A DNA stretch of 64,000 nt from Streptomyces sp. ISL-12 (GTDB lineage: Bacteria > Actinomycetota > Actinomycetes > Streptomycetales > Streptomycetaceae), in the NCBI RefSeq assembly GCF_018614415.1, contig NZ_JAGGOO010000029.1, positions 1-64,000 on the forward strand, given 5' to 3'. The position numbers and the translations under genes were made by a program. Shown piece by piece: positions 1-10,494 of this stretch (position 1 is its first letter; each line of letters starts with the position of its first letter). The notes under the pieces were generated by a model, which did no database searches, was not told where the DNA came from, and saw only the letters and a list, made by a program, of their open reading frames with translations.

Positions 1-33
1 CCGCCCCACAGCCATGTCACGCGATCGTGCGCC

Positions 34-327
34 TCAGGCCGCGCGCTGGCCCACCGCCTCGCCGGCGGCGCGGGACGCCACGGGCACCGGCGCCGCGTCG
101 GCGGCGGCGCCGGTCGTGGCGGCCGGCCGGTGGACGGCGACCGTACGCGGCTTGGGCGTCGGTACGGTCATCGCCACCAGCAGTCCCAGGGTGAGCGCCA
201 CGACGGCGACGACGGCGATCCACCCGGCGGAGGTCGTCTGCGACAGCAGCAGCATGGCGAACGTCGAGAGGATCACGGTGAGGGAACCGTAGGCGAACTG
301 TGCGACAGTCGGACGGGGCATGGCCAT
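34..327 (-). CDS. Small two-helix membrane protein of unknown function
   Basis: I do not recognise a named family. The product is about 97 residues: a short N-terminus, two adjacent hydrophobic segments (roughly residues 8-27 and 34-52), then an Ala/Pro/Val-rich tail of about 45 residues. That layout suggests a small inner-membrane protein with a cytoplasmic or wall-side tail. The start at 327 follows GAGGA by only 4 bases. A second ATG at 321 gives a 10-base spacing and is equally possible. It is divergent from the metalloprotease gene and shares a 380-base intergenic region with it. Reading-frame integrity and codon use support a real gene; the function is unknown. Confidence 0.6.
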   Translation of the reverse strand: MAMPRPTVAQFAYGSLTVILSTFAMLLLSQTTSAGWIAVVAVVALTLGLLVAMTVPTPKPRTVAVHRPAATTGAAADAAPVPVASRAAGEAVGQRAA

Positions 328-636
328 CGTGTCCTCGAAAAGGGGTGATCTCGGGGGTGAGACGGGCGGTCGGCCTGGCTTTCCGCCGACTCCCAAGCGT
401 TCCGCCAAACGACTCTAATCGGTCGCATGCCCGAGGGGAACGAACGGTAAGCGTGACCTGACCTACGGTGCGCAGCACGGGGGGCGCACGGTGTCATGAC
501 GTCCACCAAGTGGACAGTCATACGCGCCTGTCAGGTTTCCCCGCCATTTCCCCCACGTGTCCGTTTAACGGATCGCGCATCCGCATAACGCTCTTGATCT
601 GTCCAAGTCAAGGTCTGTCTTTTCTTCTGAATCTCC

Positions 637-658
637 AGTCAAATGTCGTCACTTGACT
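637..658. promoter_or_regulatory. Inverted repeat upstream of the metalloprotease gene
   Basis: The 328-709 gap between the divergent membrane protein and protease genes holds AGTCAAATG, a 4-base spacer and CACTTGACT, a 9-base inverted repeat with one mismatch. A further AAGTCAAG half-site lies at 605-612. The arm TTGACT (653-658) could also act as a -35 box, although no clear -10 follows. It looks like an operator for the secreted protease; the regulator is unknown. Confidence 0.35.
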
Positions 659-709
659 ACACGCGTTGAACACGAGTGCACCGCACGCGGACGCGGGGGA
701 GGATTTCAA

Positions 710-3055
710 GTGACCAGCAGACCCTGGACGTTCCGGGTGACCGCGACAGCCGTAGCGCTCGCCGCAGCCACCGCCACCGCGACGTTCTCCACCGCCGCGG
801 CGGCCGAGGAGGCCCCGTCCGCCCGGCCCGCCGCCGTCGACCGGCACGACCCGCAGCCCACGAAGCAGCGGGAGCACGACCTCGACGGCCCGCTCAGCAA
901 GACCCAGGAGGCGCAGCGCCAAGAGGCCCTGAACCGGCTGATATCCGGCGACGCCACCGCCAAGGACCGCGACGGTTCCAAGGTCGTCGCCCTCAGGGGC
1001 AAGAAGGGCGACACCAAGTACGTGGAACTGGGCCGGGAGAAGACCGACAAGATCTTCACCATCCTGGTCGAGTTCGGCGACCAGATCGACAGCCGCTACG
1101 GCGGCACCCCCGGCCCGCTGCACAACCAGATCGCCGAGCCGGACCGCTCCGTCGACAACAGCACCGACTGGCTGGCGGATTACGACCAGCAGCACTACGA
1201 GGACCTCTACTTCGGCACCGGCGAGGACACCGAGTCGCTGAAGAAGTACTACGAGAAGCAGTCCTCGGGCCGCTACTCGGTCGACGGCGAGGTCACCGAC
1301 TGGGTCAAGGTCCCCTACAACGAGGCCCGTTACGGCTCCAACGACTGCGACACCTGCGCCTGGAACGCGGTCCAGGACGGCGTCACCGCCTGGGTCGCCG
1401 ACCAGGAGGCCGCGGGCCGCTCGCTCGCCGACATCAAGGCGGACCTCTCCGAGTACGACCTCTGGGACCGCTACGACTACGACGGCGACGGCGACTTCAA
1501 CGAACCCGACGGCTACATCGACCACTTCCAGCTGGTGCACGCCGGCGAGGACGAGTCGGCCGGCGGCGGCGCGCAGGGCGAGGACGCGATCTGGGCGCAC
1601 CGCTGGTACGCCTTCGGCACCGACGCCGGCTCCACCGGCCCGGCGGACAACAAGCTCGGCGGCACCGAGATCGGCGACACCGGTCTGTGGGTCGGTGACT
1701 ACACCATCCAGCCGGAGAACGGCGGCCTCGGCGTCTTCGCCCACGAGTACGGCCACGACCTCGGCCTGCCCGACGAGTACGACACGGCGGGCGGCGAGAA
1801 CTCCACCGGTTTCTGGACGCTGATGTCCTCCGGTTCCTGGCTCGGCCGGGGCGAGGACGCCATCGGTGACCTGCCCGGCGACATGAACGCCTGGGACAAG
1901 CTCCAGCTCGGCTGGCTCGACTACACCACCGCCGAGGCCGGGACCAGGTCCCGGCACAAGCTGGGCGTCGCGGAGTACAACACCGAGAACGACCAGGCGC
2001 TGATCGTCACCCTGCCCGACAAGACCGTCACCACCGAGGTCGTCGAGCCCGCCCAGGGCGCGAGCCAGTGGTGGAGCGGCAGCGGCGACGACCTGCGCAA
2101 CACCCTCGCCCGCACCGTCGACCTCACCGGCAAGTCCTCCGCCGCACTCACCCTCGACGGCTGGTGGGACATCGAGTCCGGCTACGACTACCTCTACACC
2201 GAGGTCTCCACCGACGGCGGCGCCACCTGGACGCCCCTGGACGGCACCGCCGACGGCCAGGCGATCCCGCGCGACGGCAGCGACAAGCCCGCCCTCACCG
2301 GCTCGGTCGACGCCCACCAGAAGCTGGCGTACCCGCTGGACGCCTACGCCGGCCAGAAGATCGACGTCCGCTTCCGCTACCAGACCGACGGCGGCGTGGC
2401 GCAGAAGGGCTTCACCGCCGACGAGATCACCGTCACGGCCGACGGCACCGCGCTGTTCAGCGACGACGCCGAGTCCGCGGACGCGGCCTGGACGGCCACC
2501 GGCTTCTCCCGCGTCGGCGCGTCCTTCACCAAGGACTACGCGCAGTACTACATCGCGGAGAACCGCCAGTACGTCTCCTACGACACGACGTTGAAGACGG
2601 GCCCGTACAACTTCGGCTTCTCGACGACCCGTCCGGACTGGGTGGAGCACTTCCCGTACCAGAACGGCCTGTTGATCTGGAAGTGGGACACCTCCCAGGC
2701 GGACGACAACACCAGCGTCCACCCGGGCACCGGCCTCATCCTCCCCGTCGACGCGCACCCGACGGCCCTGAAGTGGTCCGACGGCACGCTGATGCGCAAC
2801 AGGTTCCAGGCGTACGACTCGCCCTTCAGCACCTACCGCACCGACGCCCTCACCCTGCACAAGGCGGACGTCGTCACCCGCGTGCCGTCCGCGCGGGGGG
2901 TGCCGGTCTTCAACGATCACACCAGCGACTACTACGACGAGTCGAACCCGACCGGCGGCGTCCGGGTCACTGACACCAACACCAAGATCAAGATCACCAA
3001 GGAGGCCCGCGACGGCTCCACGATCGAGCTGGAAGTCGGCCCCGCGGTGAAATAA
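710..3055 (+). CDS. Secreted M6 (InhA-like) zinc metalloprotease
   Basis: An extracellular endopeptidase of the M6/immune inhibitor A family. The start is the GTG at 710, preceded by GGGGGAGG with about 7 bases spacing; an upstream ATG at 653 lacks a ribosome site. Residues 1-35 form a signal peptide (Arg near the N-terminus, Ala/Thr hydrophobic core, AAAA before the likely cut). The zinc site HEYGH lies at about residues 345-349, followed by the extended GLPDEYD that places it in M6. A Cys pair (CDTC) and an Asp-rich DYDGDGDFNEPDG loop resembling a calcium site precede it. The region from about residue 440 resembles the beta-sandwich seen C-terminal in InhA proteins. The product is about 781 residues, typical of Streptomyces members, and is probably expressed alone. 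Confidence 0.93.
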   Translation: MTSRPWTFRVTATAVALAAATATATFSTAAAAEEAPSARPAAVDRHDPQPTKQREHDLDGPLSKTQEAQRQEALNRLISGDATAKDRDGSKVVALRGKKGDTKYVELGREKTDKIFTILVEFGDQIDSRYGGTPGPLHNQIAEPDRSVDNSTDWLADYDQQHYEDLYFGTGEDTESLKKYYEKQSSGRYSVDGEVTDWVKVPYNEARYGSNDCDTCAWNAVQDGVTAWVADQEAAGRSLADIKADLSEYDLWDRYDYDGDGDFNEPDGYIDHFQLVHAGEDESAGGGAQGEDAIWAHRWYAFGTDAGSTGPADNKLGGTEIGDTGLWVGDYTIQPENGGLGVFAHEYGHDLGLPDEYDTAGGENSTGFWTLMSSGSWLGRGEDAIGDLPGDMNAWDKLQLGWLDYTTAEAGTRSRHKLGVAEYNTENDQALIVTLPDKTVTTEVVEPAQGASQWWSGSGDDLRNTLARTVDLTGKSSAALTLDGWWDIESGYDYLYTEVSTDGGATWTPLDGTADGQAIPRDGSDKPALTGSVDAHQKLAYPLDAYAGQKIDVRFRYQTDGGVAQKGFTADEITVTADGTALFSDDAESADAAWTATGFSRVGASFTKDYAQYYIAENRQYVSYDTTLKTGPYNFGFSTTRPDWVEHFPYQNGLLIWKWDTSQADDNTSVHPGTGLILPVDAHPTALKWSDGTLMRNRFQAYDSPFSTYRTDALTLHKADVVTRVPSARGVPVFNDHTSDYYDESNPTGGVRVTDTNTKIKITKEARDGSTIELEVGPAVK

Positions 3056-3080
3056 TCCGCGTTCTAGCAGGTCAGAGCAT

Positions 3081-3116
3081 GATCGGCGGCGACCCTCTGG
3101 CGGGTCGCCGCCGATC
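3081..3116. terminator. Terminator hairpin after the metalloprotease gene
   Basis: A perfect 15-bp stem (GATCGGCGGCGACCC with its exact complement) closes a 6-base loop, 25 bases after the protease stop codon. There is no long T-run, which is usual for Streptomyces terminators. Confidence 0.8.
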
Positions 3117-3177
3117 CGTGTTTAGGTGCGTGGTGTGGTTCTCTTATTGACACCGGCTGGTACGGGGGTATGACCGC

Positions 3178-3504
3178 ATGGCCACAGGAGGTTTCTGCAA
3201 GCTGCCGAACGGCACCGTGGTGGTGGCGCTGAACCTGCCGAGCCCCGCCGTCCGCGTCCTCGTCCACGCCGGCAACCGGGCGCGCGCCCTGACCAGGCTG
3301 CGCAACCTCGGGCTGCGCGCCGTCTACCTGCGGGGCAACGCCGCCCCGCCGACCCCCGACGAGATCACCGCCGTACTGCACCACCCGGACGGCCTGGTGT
3401 GGCGCACGGCCCCGGCGGACGCACCCGCCCTCGGCCCGGAGCTGGTCCAGGAGCTGTGGCACCCCATCCGGGCGCTGCTCAGACCCTCGACCGCCCCGAT
3501 GTGA
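3178..3504 (+). CDS. Conserved-looking 108-residue protein of unknown function
   Basis: I do not recognise a family. The product is a soluble 108-residue protein with no signal peptide or membrane segment. Its N-terminal half alternates short hydrophobic runs (VVVALNLP, VRVLVHAG) with an Arg-rich helix, like a small alpha/beta fold. Its C-terminal half is Pro/Ala-rich. ATG 3178 is preceded by GGGGG about 10 bases upstream. It is convergent with pncA, and the stop codons are only 4 bases apart. Codon use is typical of the window, so I take it as real, with no predicted role. Confidence 0.6.
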   Translation: MATGGFCKLPNGTVVVALNLPSPAVRVLVHAGNRARALTRLRNLGLRAVYLRGNAAPPTPDEITAVLHHPDGLVWRTAPADAPALGPELVQELWHPIRALLRPSTAPM

Positions 3505-3508
3505 CGGC

Positions 3509-4096
3509 TCACTGCACGACGGGCTTCCCGGACAGCTCCACGCCCGCCTCCCGCAGCTCCTCCAGCGCCCGCTCGGTGGTCACGGCGGCCACCCCGGCGG
3601 TCAGGTCGAGCAGCACCTGCGTACGGAAGCCCTCCCGTACGGCGTCCAGCGCGGTGGCCCGGACGCAGTGGTCGGTGGCGATGCCGACCACGTCGACCTC
3701 GTCGATCTCCCGGTCGCGCAGCCAGTCCCCGAGCCGTACGCCGTTCTCGTCGGCGCCCTCGAAGCCGCTGTAGGCCGCCGCGTACGCCCCCTTGCTGAAG
3801 ACGGCGTCGACCGCGCCGGAGGCGACGGCGGGGGCGAAGTTCGGGTGGAAGCCCACGCCCTCCGTCCCGGCGACGCAGTGCGGGGGCCAGGTGTGCTCGT
3901 AGTCGGGCTGGTCGGCGAAGTGGTTGCCGGGCGCGATGTGGTGGTCCCGGGTGGCCACCACGTGGCGGTACCCGGCCGGCGCCTGCCCGATCAGCTCGGT
4001 GACGGCGGCGGCCACGTCGGCACCTCCGGCGACGGCGAGGCTGCCCCCCTCACAGAAGTCGTTCTGCACGTCTACGACGATCAAGGCGCGGCGCAT
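3509..4096 (-). CDS. pncA: Nicotinamidase
   Basis: Hydrolyses nicotinamide to nicotinate and ammonia in the NAD salvage (Preiss-Handler) pathway, in the cytoplasm. The 195-residue isochorismatase-fold protein carries the full catalytic triad at D9, K102 and C144 (in TDHCVRAT). The metal ligands D51, H53, H59 and H73 match the arrangement in Mycobacterium tuberculosis PncA (D49, H51, H57, H71). The next gene upstream on the same strand is the nicotinate phosphoribosyltransferase, so the two successive salvage steps are encoded side by side, 79 bases apart, and probably cotranscribed. Confidence 0.95.
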   Translation of the reverse strand: MRRALIVVDVQNDFCEGGSLAVAGGADVAAAVTELIGQAPAGYRHVVATRDHHIAPGNHFADQPDYEHTWPPHCVAGTEGVGFHPNFAPAVASGAVDAVFSKGAYAAAYSGFEGADENGVRLGDWLRDREIDEVDVVGIATDHCVRATALDAVREGFRTQVLLDLTAGVAAVTTERALEELREAGVELSGKPVVQ

Positions 4097-4175
4097 GGTC
4101 GGTGTCCTTCGGCTGTCGGAACGGCGATGACTGAGGTGGGCGGAGATCCGCCGGAGGTGTCGCTGCGCACTCGCT

Positions 4176-5522
4176 TTAGTTACCCGAGCCCTCGGCGGCG
4201 TACTCCGTCGGAATCACGGGTTCCCCTCGGGAGAGCTGGGTGGCGGAGAGCGGCAGGGCGGCGCGGGCCGCCGCGTGCCGGTCCCGGGCCACGTCCAGCG
4301 GCTCGCGGGCGACCACCGCGCCGCCCTTGACCAGCTCGACCAGGAGCTGCCGGCCGGCCAGCGCGGCGGGCACCGGCCCGGTGCCGACCACCTCCGCCTC
4401 GGCGTACCCGTCCGCGTCCAGCCGTCGCGCGGCCCACTTGCGTCCCCCCATGGAGGTCTTGCCGCCGCTGGACTTCTTCGCCACCGGCACCAGCGGCGCC
4501 TTCGGGTCGTCGGACTCCGCGCGGGCGACCAGCTTGTAGACCATGGACGCGGTCGGGTGCCCGGAGCCGGTCACCAGCTGGGTGCCGACCCCGTAGGCGT
4601 CCACGGGCGCCGCCGCCAGCGAGGCGATGGCGTACTCGTCCAGGTCGGAGGTGACGACGATCTTCGTGTCCCGTGCGCCCAGCTCGTCCAGCTGCTGCCG
4701 CACCCGGTGCGCGACCAGCAGCAGGTCGCCGGAGTCGATCCGCACCGCGCCGAGCCCCGGACCGGCCACCTCCACCGCCGTACGGACCGCCTCGGCCACG
4801 TCGTAGGTGTCCACCAGCAGGGTCGTGCCCGAGCCGAGGGAGTCGACCTGGGCGCGGAAGGCGTCCCGCTCGCGGTCGTGCAGCAGCGTGAAGGCGTGCG
4901 CCGAGGTGCCGACGGTCGGGATGCCGTAGCGGAAACCCGCGGCCAGGTCGGAGGTGGTGGCGAAGCCGCCGACGTAGGCGGCGCGGGCGGCGGCCACGGC
5001 GGCCAGCTCGTGGGTGCGCCGGGCGCCCATCTCGATCAGCGGACGCTCCCCGGCCGCGGAGGCCATCCGGGAGGCCGCGGCGGCGATCGCCGAGTCGTGG
5101 TTGAGGATGGACAGGATCACGGTCTCCAGGAGCACGCACTCGGCGAAGCTGCCCTCCACCCGCATGACCGGCGAGCCCGGGAAGTACACCTCGCCCTCCG
5201 GGTAGCCCCAGATGTCGCCGCTGAAGCGGTAGTCCGCCAGCCAGGCCAGGGTCGGATCGTCGACGATCTCCCGCTCCCGCAGGAAGTCGAGGACGCCGGT
5301 GTCGAAGCGGAAGTTCTCGACGGCGTCGAGGACCCGCCCGGTGCCGGCCACCACGCCGTACCGCCGCCCGTCGGGCAGCCGCCGGGTGAAGACCTCGAAC
5401 ACGCTGCGGCGCCCGGCCGTGCCCGCCGCCAGAGCGGCCCGCAGCATCGTCAGCTCGTACTGGTCCGTGAAGAGCGCCGTCGAGGGAACGTCGACCGGCA
5501 GCCCGAGGTCCGCTGTGTTCAT
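4176..5522 (-). CDS. pncB: Nicotinate phosphoribosyltransferase
   Basis: Converts nicotinate and PRPP to nicotinate mononucleotide, the step after PncA in NAD salvage. The 448-residue product begins [20 protein letters not shown] and has the family features: the N-terminal TDQYELTML, a central [16 protein letters not shown] phosphate-binding strand, a TSDLDEYAI segment and [14 protein letters not shown] near the PRPP site. Length is normal for the short actinobacterial type. The reading frame runs on upstream to 5738, but that extension lies in the divergent clpS region, so the ATG at 5522 is preferred. Confidence 0.95.
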   Translation of the reverse strand: MNTADLGLPVDVPSTALFTDQYELTMLRAALAAGTAGRRSVFEVFTRRLPDGRRYGVVAGTGRVLDAVENFRFDTGVLDFLREREIVDDPTLAWLADYRFSGDIWGYPEGEVYFPGSPVMRVEGSFAECVLLETVILSILNHDSAIAAAASRMASAAGERPLIEMGARRTHELAAVAAARAAYVGGFATTSDLAAGFRYGIPTVGTSAHAFTLLHDRERDAFRAQVDSLGSGTTLLVDTYDVAEAVRTAVEVAGPGLGAVRIDSGDLLLVAHRVRQQLDELGARDTKIVVTSDLDEYAIASLAAAPVDAYGVGTQLVTGSGHPTASMVYKLVARAESDDPKAPLVPVAKKSSGGKTSMGGRKWAARRLDADGYAEAEVVGTGPVPAALAGRQLLVELVKGGAVVAREPLDVARDRHAAARAALPLSATQLSRGEPVIPTEYAAEGSGN

Positions 5523-5610
5523 GGCGGAATCGTACCCCCATTTCGTCAGTCTGACGATTTTGATCCGCGTCACAGGCCCGTTTGTGCGACCGCCCCCCTG
5601 CGGTGGCAGC

Positions 5611-5928
5611 ATGGGTGATGTGACGTCACCCGCTCCCGTAGAGATCGAACGCACCGACCCGGCCGAAGAAGCCTTCGCCGTACCCGAGCCGGACGTCCCC
5701 TGGGTCACCATCGTCCACAACGACCCGGTCAACCTCATGAGCTATGTGACCTACGTCTTCCAGACGTACTTCGGCTACTCCAAGGACAAGGCCACCAAGC
5801 TCATGCTCGACGTCCACCACAAGGGCCGGGCGGTCGTCTCCAGCGGCAGCCGCGAGGAGATGGAACGCGATGTGCAGGCCATGCACGGCTACGGCCTGTG
5901 GGCCACCCTCCAGCAGGACCGGAAGTAG
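5611..5928 (+). CDS. clpS: ATP-dependent Clp protease adaptor ClpS
   Basis: Delivers N-end-rule substrates to ClpA/ClpC-ClpP. The 105-residue product has a short acidic N-terminal tail, then the ClpS core: [40 protein letters not shown] and the closing [12 protein letters not shown]. The [10 protein letters not shown] segment and following helix form the binding pocket for N-terminal hydrophobic residues. ATG 5611 is used; a GTG at 5620 is an alternative. A DUF2017 gene follows, a pairing conserved in actinobacteria. The last codons (CAG GAC CGG AAG TAG) look like the seed of the tandem repeat that follows. Confidence 0.95.
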   Translation: MGDVTSPAPVEIERTDPAEEAFAVPEPDVPWVTIVHNDPVNLMSYVTYVFQTYFGYSKDKATKLMLDVHHKGRAVVSSGSREEMERDVQAMHGYGLWATLQQDRK

Positions 5929-5950
5929 CGGGGCGGACCGCACAGTGGGC

Positions 5951-6052
5951 AGGACCGCAAGCAGCCAGGACCGCAAGCAGCCGGCAGGACCGCAAGCAGC
6001 CAGGACCGCAAGCAGCCGGCAGGACCGCAAGCAGCCAGGACCGGGAAGTAGC
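5951..6052 (+). repeat. Tandem repeat derived from the clpS 3' end
   Basis: Six units of 16 or 19 bases: AGGACCGCAAGCAGCC, with every second copy carrying an extra GGC, give a 35-base higher-order period. The last unit (AGGACCGGGAAGTAGC, 6037-6052) nearly matches the clpS terminus AGGACCGGAAGTAGC at 5915-5929, including the stop codon. The array fills most of the clpS-DUF2017 gap. Confidence 0.9.
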
Positions 6053-6064
6053 TGACACCCCTTC

Positions 6065-6673
6065 ATGCCAGGACAATTCGAACCGCTCCCCGGCGGCGGC
6101 GCGGCCGTCGCCCTCGACGACGTCGAGATCTCCATCATCCGGTCGCTGGCCGTGCAGCTCCTTGAGCTGATCGGCCCCGGACCCGGCGGGGAGGCCTCCG
6201 AGGACCCGCTCGCCGACCTCTTCGCCGAGGGCCCCAGCGAGCCGCCCGCCGACCCGGTGCTCAGGCGCCTGTTCCCGGACGCCTACATCGACCCCGAGGG
6301 CACCCCGCAGGCCGCCGAGGCCGAGGAGCAGCGGGCGCACTCCGCCGAGTTCCGCCGGTTCACCGAGAACGACCTCCGGGCCGGCAAACGGGAGAACGCG
6401 CTGGCGGTGGTCCGCTCCCTGGACGCCCTCGCCTCGGCCTCCGCCGGGGAGGGCGGCGCGGTGCTGAAGCTGTCGCCGGACGAGTCCCGACAGTGGCTGA
6501 GCTGTCTGAACGACCTGCGCCTGGCCATCGGCTCCCGGCTGGACATCGCCGACGAGGACGACACCGACCTGCTCTACCGCCTCCCGGACGAGGACCCGCG
6601 CAAGCCGATGGTGATGGCGTACCTGTGGCTGGGCGGGCTCCAGGAGACGCTGGTCGCCACGCTCATGCCCTGA
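6065..6673 (+). CDS. DUF2017 family protein
   Basis: A 202-residue soluble acidic protein of the DUF2017 family, which is regularly encoded directly after clpS in actinobacteria; its biochemical role is not established. It has a short N-terminal beta region (FEPLPGGGAAVALDDVE), a helical body rich in Glu/Leu/Arg and a conserved C-terminal stretch (SCLNDLRLAIGSRLDI, then AYLWLGGLQETLV). There is no signal peptide or membrane segment. ATG 6065 lies 13 bases after the repeat array, so the array probably contains or has displaced the ribosome-binding site; I see no clear Shine-Dalgarno sequence. Confidence 0.85.
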   Translation: MPGQFEPLPGGGAAVALDDVEISIIRSLAVQLLELIGPGPGGEASEDPLADLFAEGPSEPPADPVLRRLFPDAYIDPEGTPQAAEAEEQRAHSAEFRRFTENDLRAGKRENALAVVRSLDALASASAGEGGAVLKLSPDESRQWLSCLNDLRLAIGSRLDIADEDDTDLLYRLPDEDPRKPMVMAYLWLGGLQETLVATLMP

Positions 6674-6767
6674 ACCCCGTTCAGCGGGACCTCGCCTCCG
6701 GATAACGATCCCGTCACCTTGGCGCCCTGCTGTGCACCCTTCGGTGTGCTTTTCCCACCATCTGTCC

Positions 6768-6781
6768 GTGGCGTGTGTCAC
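6768..6781. promoter_or_regulatory. Possible Crp-type site upstream of the permease gene
   Basis: The 328-base gap 6674-7001 holds no gene that I can support. It contains GTG, six bases, then GTCAC, which fits the GTG-N6-GNCAC pattern described for Streptomyces Crp. One match in GC-rich DNA is weak evidence, and no -35/-10 pair is obvious nearby. Confidence 0.25.
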
Positions 6782-7001
6782 AGCGCGGCCCTGTGGCCCA
6801 CGAGGCAGTCGTGGTAAATCTTCACGATCGCCCGGCCGACACCACCCGAATGTCGACCGGGTGCGCCACCGAGCCGGCGGACCGCCGGCCAGGCACGAGC
6901 GGGACGTCAGGCCCGCTCAGCTCCAGTATCCGGGGGGATCGAGATCCGATCCGCGGCCACCGAGAAGGCCCGGGTCGGTTGTGGAGAAAGGCGCACCACA
7001 C

Positions 7002-8453
7002 ATGACCTCAGCGAAGGTCGACACGGACAAGGGCCCTGACCAGGCCCCCGAGGAGGGCTACGAGCGCGGGCTCGGCAGCCGCCAGGTCCAGATGATCGCG
7101 ATCGGCGGCGCCATCGGCGTCGGCCTGTTCCTGGGCGCCGGGGCCAACATCGCCAAGGCCGGCCCCAGCCTCATCGTCATGTACGCCCTCGCGGGCCTGA
7201 TCATCTTCTTCATCATGCGGGCCCTGGGCGAGCTGCTGCTCTACCGCCCGGTCTCCGGCTCCTTCGCCGAGTACTCGCGTGAGTTCCTCGGCCCCTTCTT
7301 CGGCTACTTCACCGGCTGGACGTACTGGCTGATGTGGGTGGTCACCGGCATGGCGGAGCTGACCGCCGCCGCGATCTACATCAACTACTGGTTCCCCGGG
7401 ATCCCCCAGTGGGTGACGGCCCTGGTCTTCCTGATCGTGCTGTTCGTCGCCAACCTGATCTCCGTCAAGCTCTTCGGCGAGATCGAGTTCTGGTTCTCGA
7501 TGGTCAAGGTCACCGCCATCATCGGCATGATCGTCATCGGCCTCGGCGTGCTCACCTTCGGCTTCAGCCAGGCCGGCGACACCGCCGCCGTCTCCAACCT
7601 GTGGGCCTTCGACGGCTTCTTCCCCAAGGGCGTCGGCTCCTCCCTGATGACCCTCCAGGGCGTGATGTTCGCCTACCTCGCCGTCGAACTGGTCGGCGTC
7701 ACCGCCGGCGAGTCCGAGAACCCGGAGAAGACCCTCCCCAAGGCGATCAACACGCTGCCCTGGCGCATCGCCCTGTTCTACGTCGGCGCCCTCACCGTCA
7801 TCCTGTGCGTGGTGAAGTGGACCGAGTTCGCCGGGGGAGCGAGCCCCTTCGTCAAGGCGTTCGCGGTCATCGGCATCCCGGCCGGCGCCGGCATCGTCAA
7901 CTTCGTCGTCCTCACCGCCGCCCTGTCCTCCTGCAACTCCGGCATGTACTCCACCGGCCGGATGCTGCGCACCCTCGCGGACAACGGCGAGGCCCCCGGC
8001 TTCTTCAGCCGCCTCTCGGCGACGAAGACCCCGGCCCTCGGCATCGGGGTCTCGGTGGTCTTCATGGGCATCGGCGTGGTCCTGAACTACGTCGTCCCCG
8101 AAAAGGCGTTCGGCTACGTCACCTCGGTCGCCACCGCCGCCGGCATCTGGACCTGGCTGATGATCCTGATCAGCCACGTCCTCTACCGCCGCCAGGTCGT
8201 CGCGGGCCGCCTGCCCGCCTCCTCCTTCCCGGCCCCCGGCGGCTCCGTCTGCTCCTACATCGCCATCGCCTTCCTGCTCTTCGTCACCGGCCTGATCGCC
8301 TACGACGCCGACGCCCGCGTCTGCCTGTACGTGATGGCCGGCTGGGCCGTCGCCCTCGGCATCGGCTGGGCGGTGCTCAAGAGCCGCAACCCCGAGGTCA
8401 CCCAGCGGGGCGGCGAGCGCGGCGGAGAGCCGGAGTTCGAGAAGGTCGGCTGA
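7002..8453 (+). CDS. Amino acid permease (APC superfamily, AAT type)
   Basis: A proton-coupled amino-acid importer of about 483 residues with twelve predicted membrane helices. Family marks are the first helix GGAIGVGLFLGAGANI, the consensus after it (ALGELLLYRPVSGSFAEYSRE), and the PEKTLPKAINTLPWRI loop between helices 6 and 7. The N-terminal GLGSRQVQMIAIGG is that of the AnsP/CycA/GabP/ProY branch; the substrate cannot be read from sequence. ATG 7002 is preceded by GGAGAAAGG about 11 bases upstream. It has its own terminator and appears monocistronic. Confidence 0.9.
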   Translation: MTSAKVDTDKGPDQAPEEGYERGLGSRQVQMIAIGGAIGVGLFLGAGANIAKAGPSLIVMYALAGLIIFFIMRALGELLLYRPVSGSFAEYSREFLGPFFGYFTGWTYWLMWVVTGMAELTAAAIYINYWFPGIPQWVTALVFLIVLFVANLISVKLFGEIEFWFSMVKVTAIIGMIVIGLGVLTFGFSQAGDTAAVSNLWAFDGFFPKGVGSSLMTLQGVMFAYLAVELVGVTAGESENPEKTLPKAINTLPWRIALFYVGALTVILCVVKWTEFAGGASPFVKAFAVIGIPAGAGIVNFVVLTAALSSCNSGMYSTGRMLRTLADNGEAPGFFSRLSATKTPALGIGVSVVFMGIGVVLNYVVPEKAFGYVTSVATAAGIWTWLMILISHVLYRRQVVAGRLPASSFPAPGGSVCSYIAIAFLLFVTGLIAYDADARVCLYVMAGWAVALGIGWAVLKSRNPEVTQRGGERGGEPEFEKVG

Positions 8454-8491
8454 CCCCGTCCGCCTGCCGATACGGCCGCTGTCCGGCATAT

Positions 8492-8528
8492 GGGCCGTCC
8501 CGTACCACCCACCGGTACGGGACGGCCC
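8492..8528. terminator. Terminator hairpin after the permease gene
   Basis: A perfect 15-bp stem (GGGCCGTCCCGTACC and its complement) with a 7-base loop. It ends only 20 bases before the start of the next gene, so that gene must have its promoter inside or directly after the hairpin. Confidence 0.8.
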
Positions 8529-8548
8529 CTCTGCTTATCCTGCTTCTC

Positions 8549-8971
8549 ATGCTGACCATCACCCAGACGCTGTACGACCAGATCGTGGCCCACTCCCGCG
8601 CGGACCACCCCGACGAGGCGTGCGGCGTGATCGCGGGCCCCGTCGGCGCCGGCCGCCCCGAGCGCTTCATCCCCATGCTGAACGCCGCCCGCTCGCCCAC
8701 CTTCTACGAGTTCGACTCCCAGGACCTGCTCAAGCTCTACCGCGAGATGGACGACCGCGACGAGGAACCGGTGGTCATCTACCACTCCCACACGGCCACC
8801 GAGGCCTACCCCTCGCGCACCGACATCTCCTACGCCAACGAGCCAGGCGCCCACTACGTCCTGGTCTCCACCGCCGACACCGACGGCGCCGGCGACTTCC
8901 AGTTCCGCTCCTTCCGCATCGTGGAGAGCGAGGTCACGGAGGAGGAAGTGAAGGTCGTCGAGGCTTACTGA
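8549..8971 (+). CDS. mec: JAMM metalloprotease, CysO-cysteine hydrolase (Mec) type
   Basis: A zinc-dependent MPN+ (JAB1/Mov34) isopeptidase that releases cysteine from the CysO-cysteine adduct in the protein-thiocarboxylate route of cysteine synthesis. The 140-residue protein has the complete JAMM site: E23, then H79-S-H81, a 7-residue spacer, S89 and D92 (HSHTATEAYPSRTD). The genes for the carrier (CysO) and the synthase (CysM) follow on the same strand, as in mycobacteria. No Shine-Dalgarno is visible; TATCCT lies 7 bases before the ATG, so the transcript may be leaderless. Because the downstream CysO ends GG-Met-Ala, this protease might also trim that carrier. Confidence 0.9.
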   Translation: MLTITQTLYDQIVAHSRADHPDEACGVIAGPVGAGRPERFIPMLNAARSPTFYEFDSQDLLKLYREMDDRDEEPVVIYHSHTATEAYPSRTDISYANEPGAHYVLVSTADTDGAGDFQFRSFRIVESEVTEEEVKVVEAY

Positions 8972-9070
8972 TCTGGATGGATTCCCGGGCTTCTCGCACT
9001 GCGGATGAACATCGTCCGAAGGGTGAGATCACATTCCAGAACCCGGACCGGGAATCGATACGATGACCGC

Positions 9071-10490
<1,420 letters not shown>

Positions 10491-10494
10491 TCCG

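Noticed and set aside
608..2920. Long opposite-strand reading frame across the metalloprotease gene
   Set aside because: It is a GC-rich shadow frame: composition is Val/Gly/Arg/Asp without domains, while the plus-strand frame has a signal peptide and zinc site.
5951..6052. CRISPR array at the clpS repeat
   Set aside because: Units are contiguous with no unique spacers, and no cas genes are in the window.
6674..7001. Riboswitch upstream of the amino-acid permease
   Set aside because: Several GC-rich stems are possible, but nothing matches a riboswitch class that I know.
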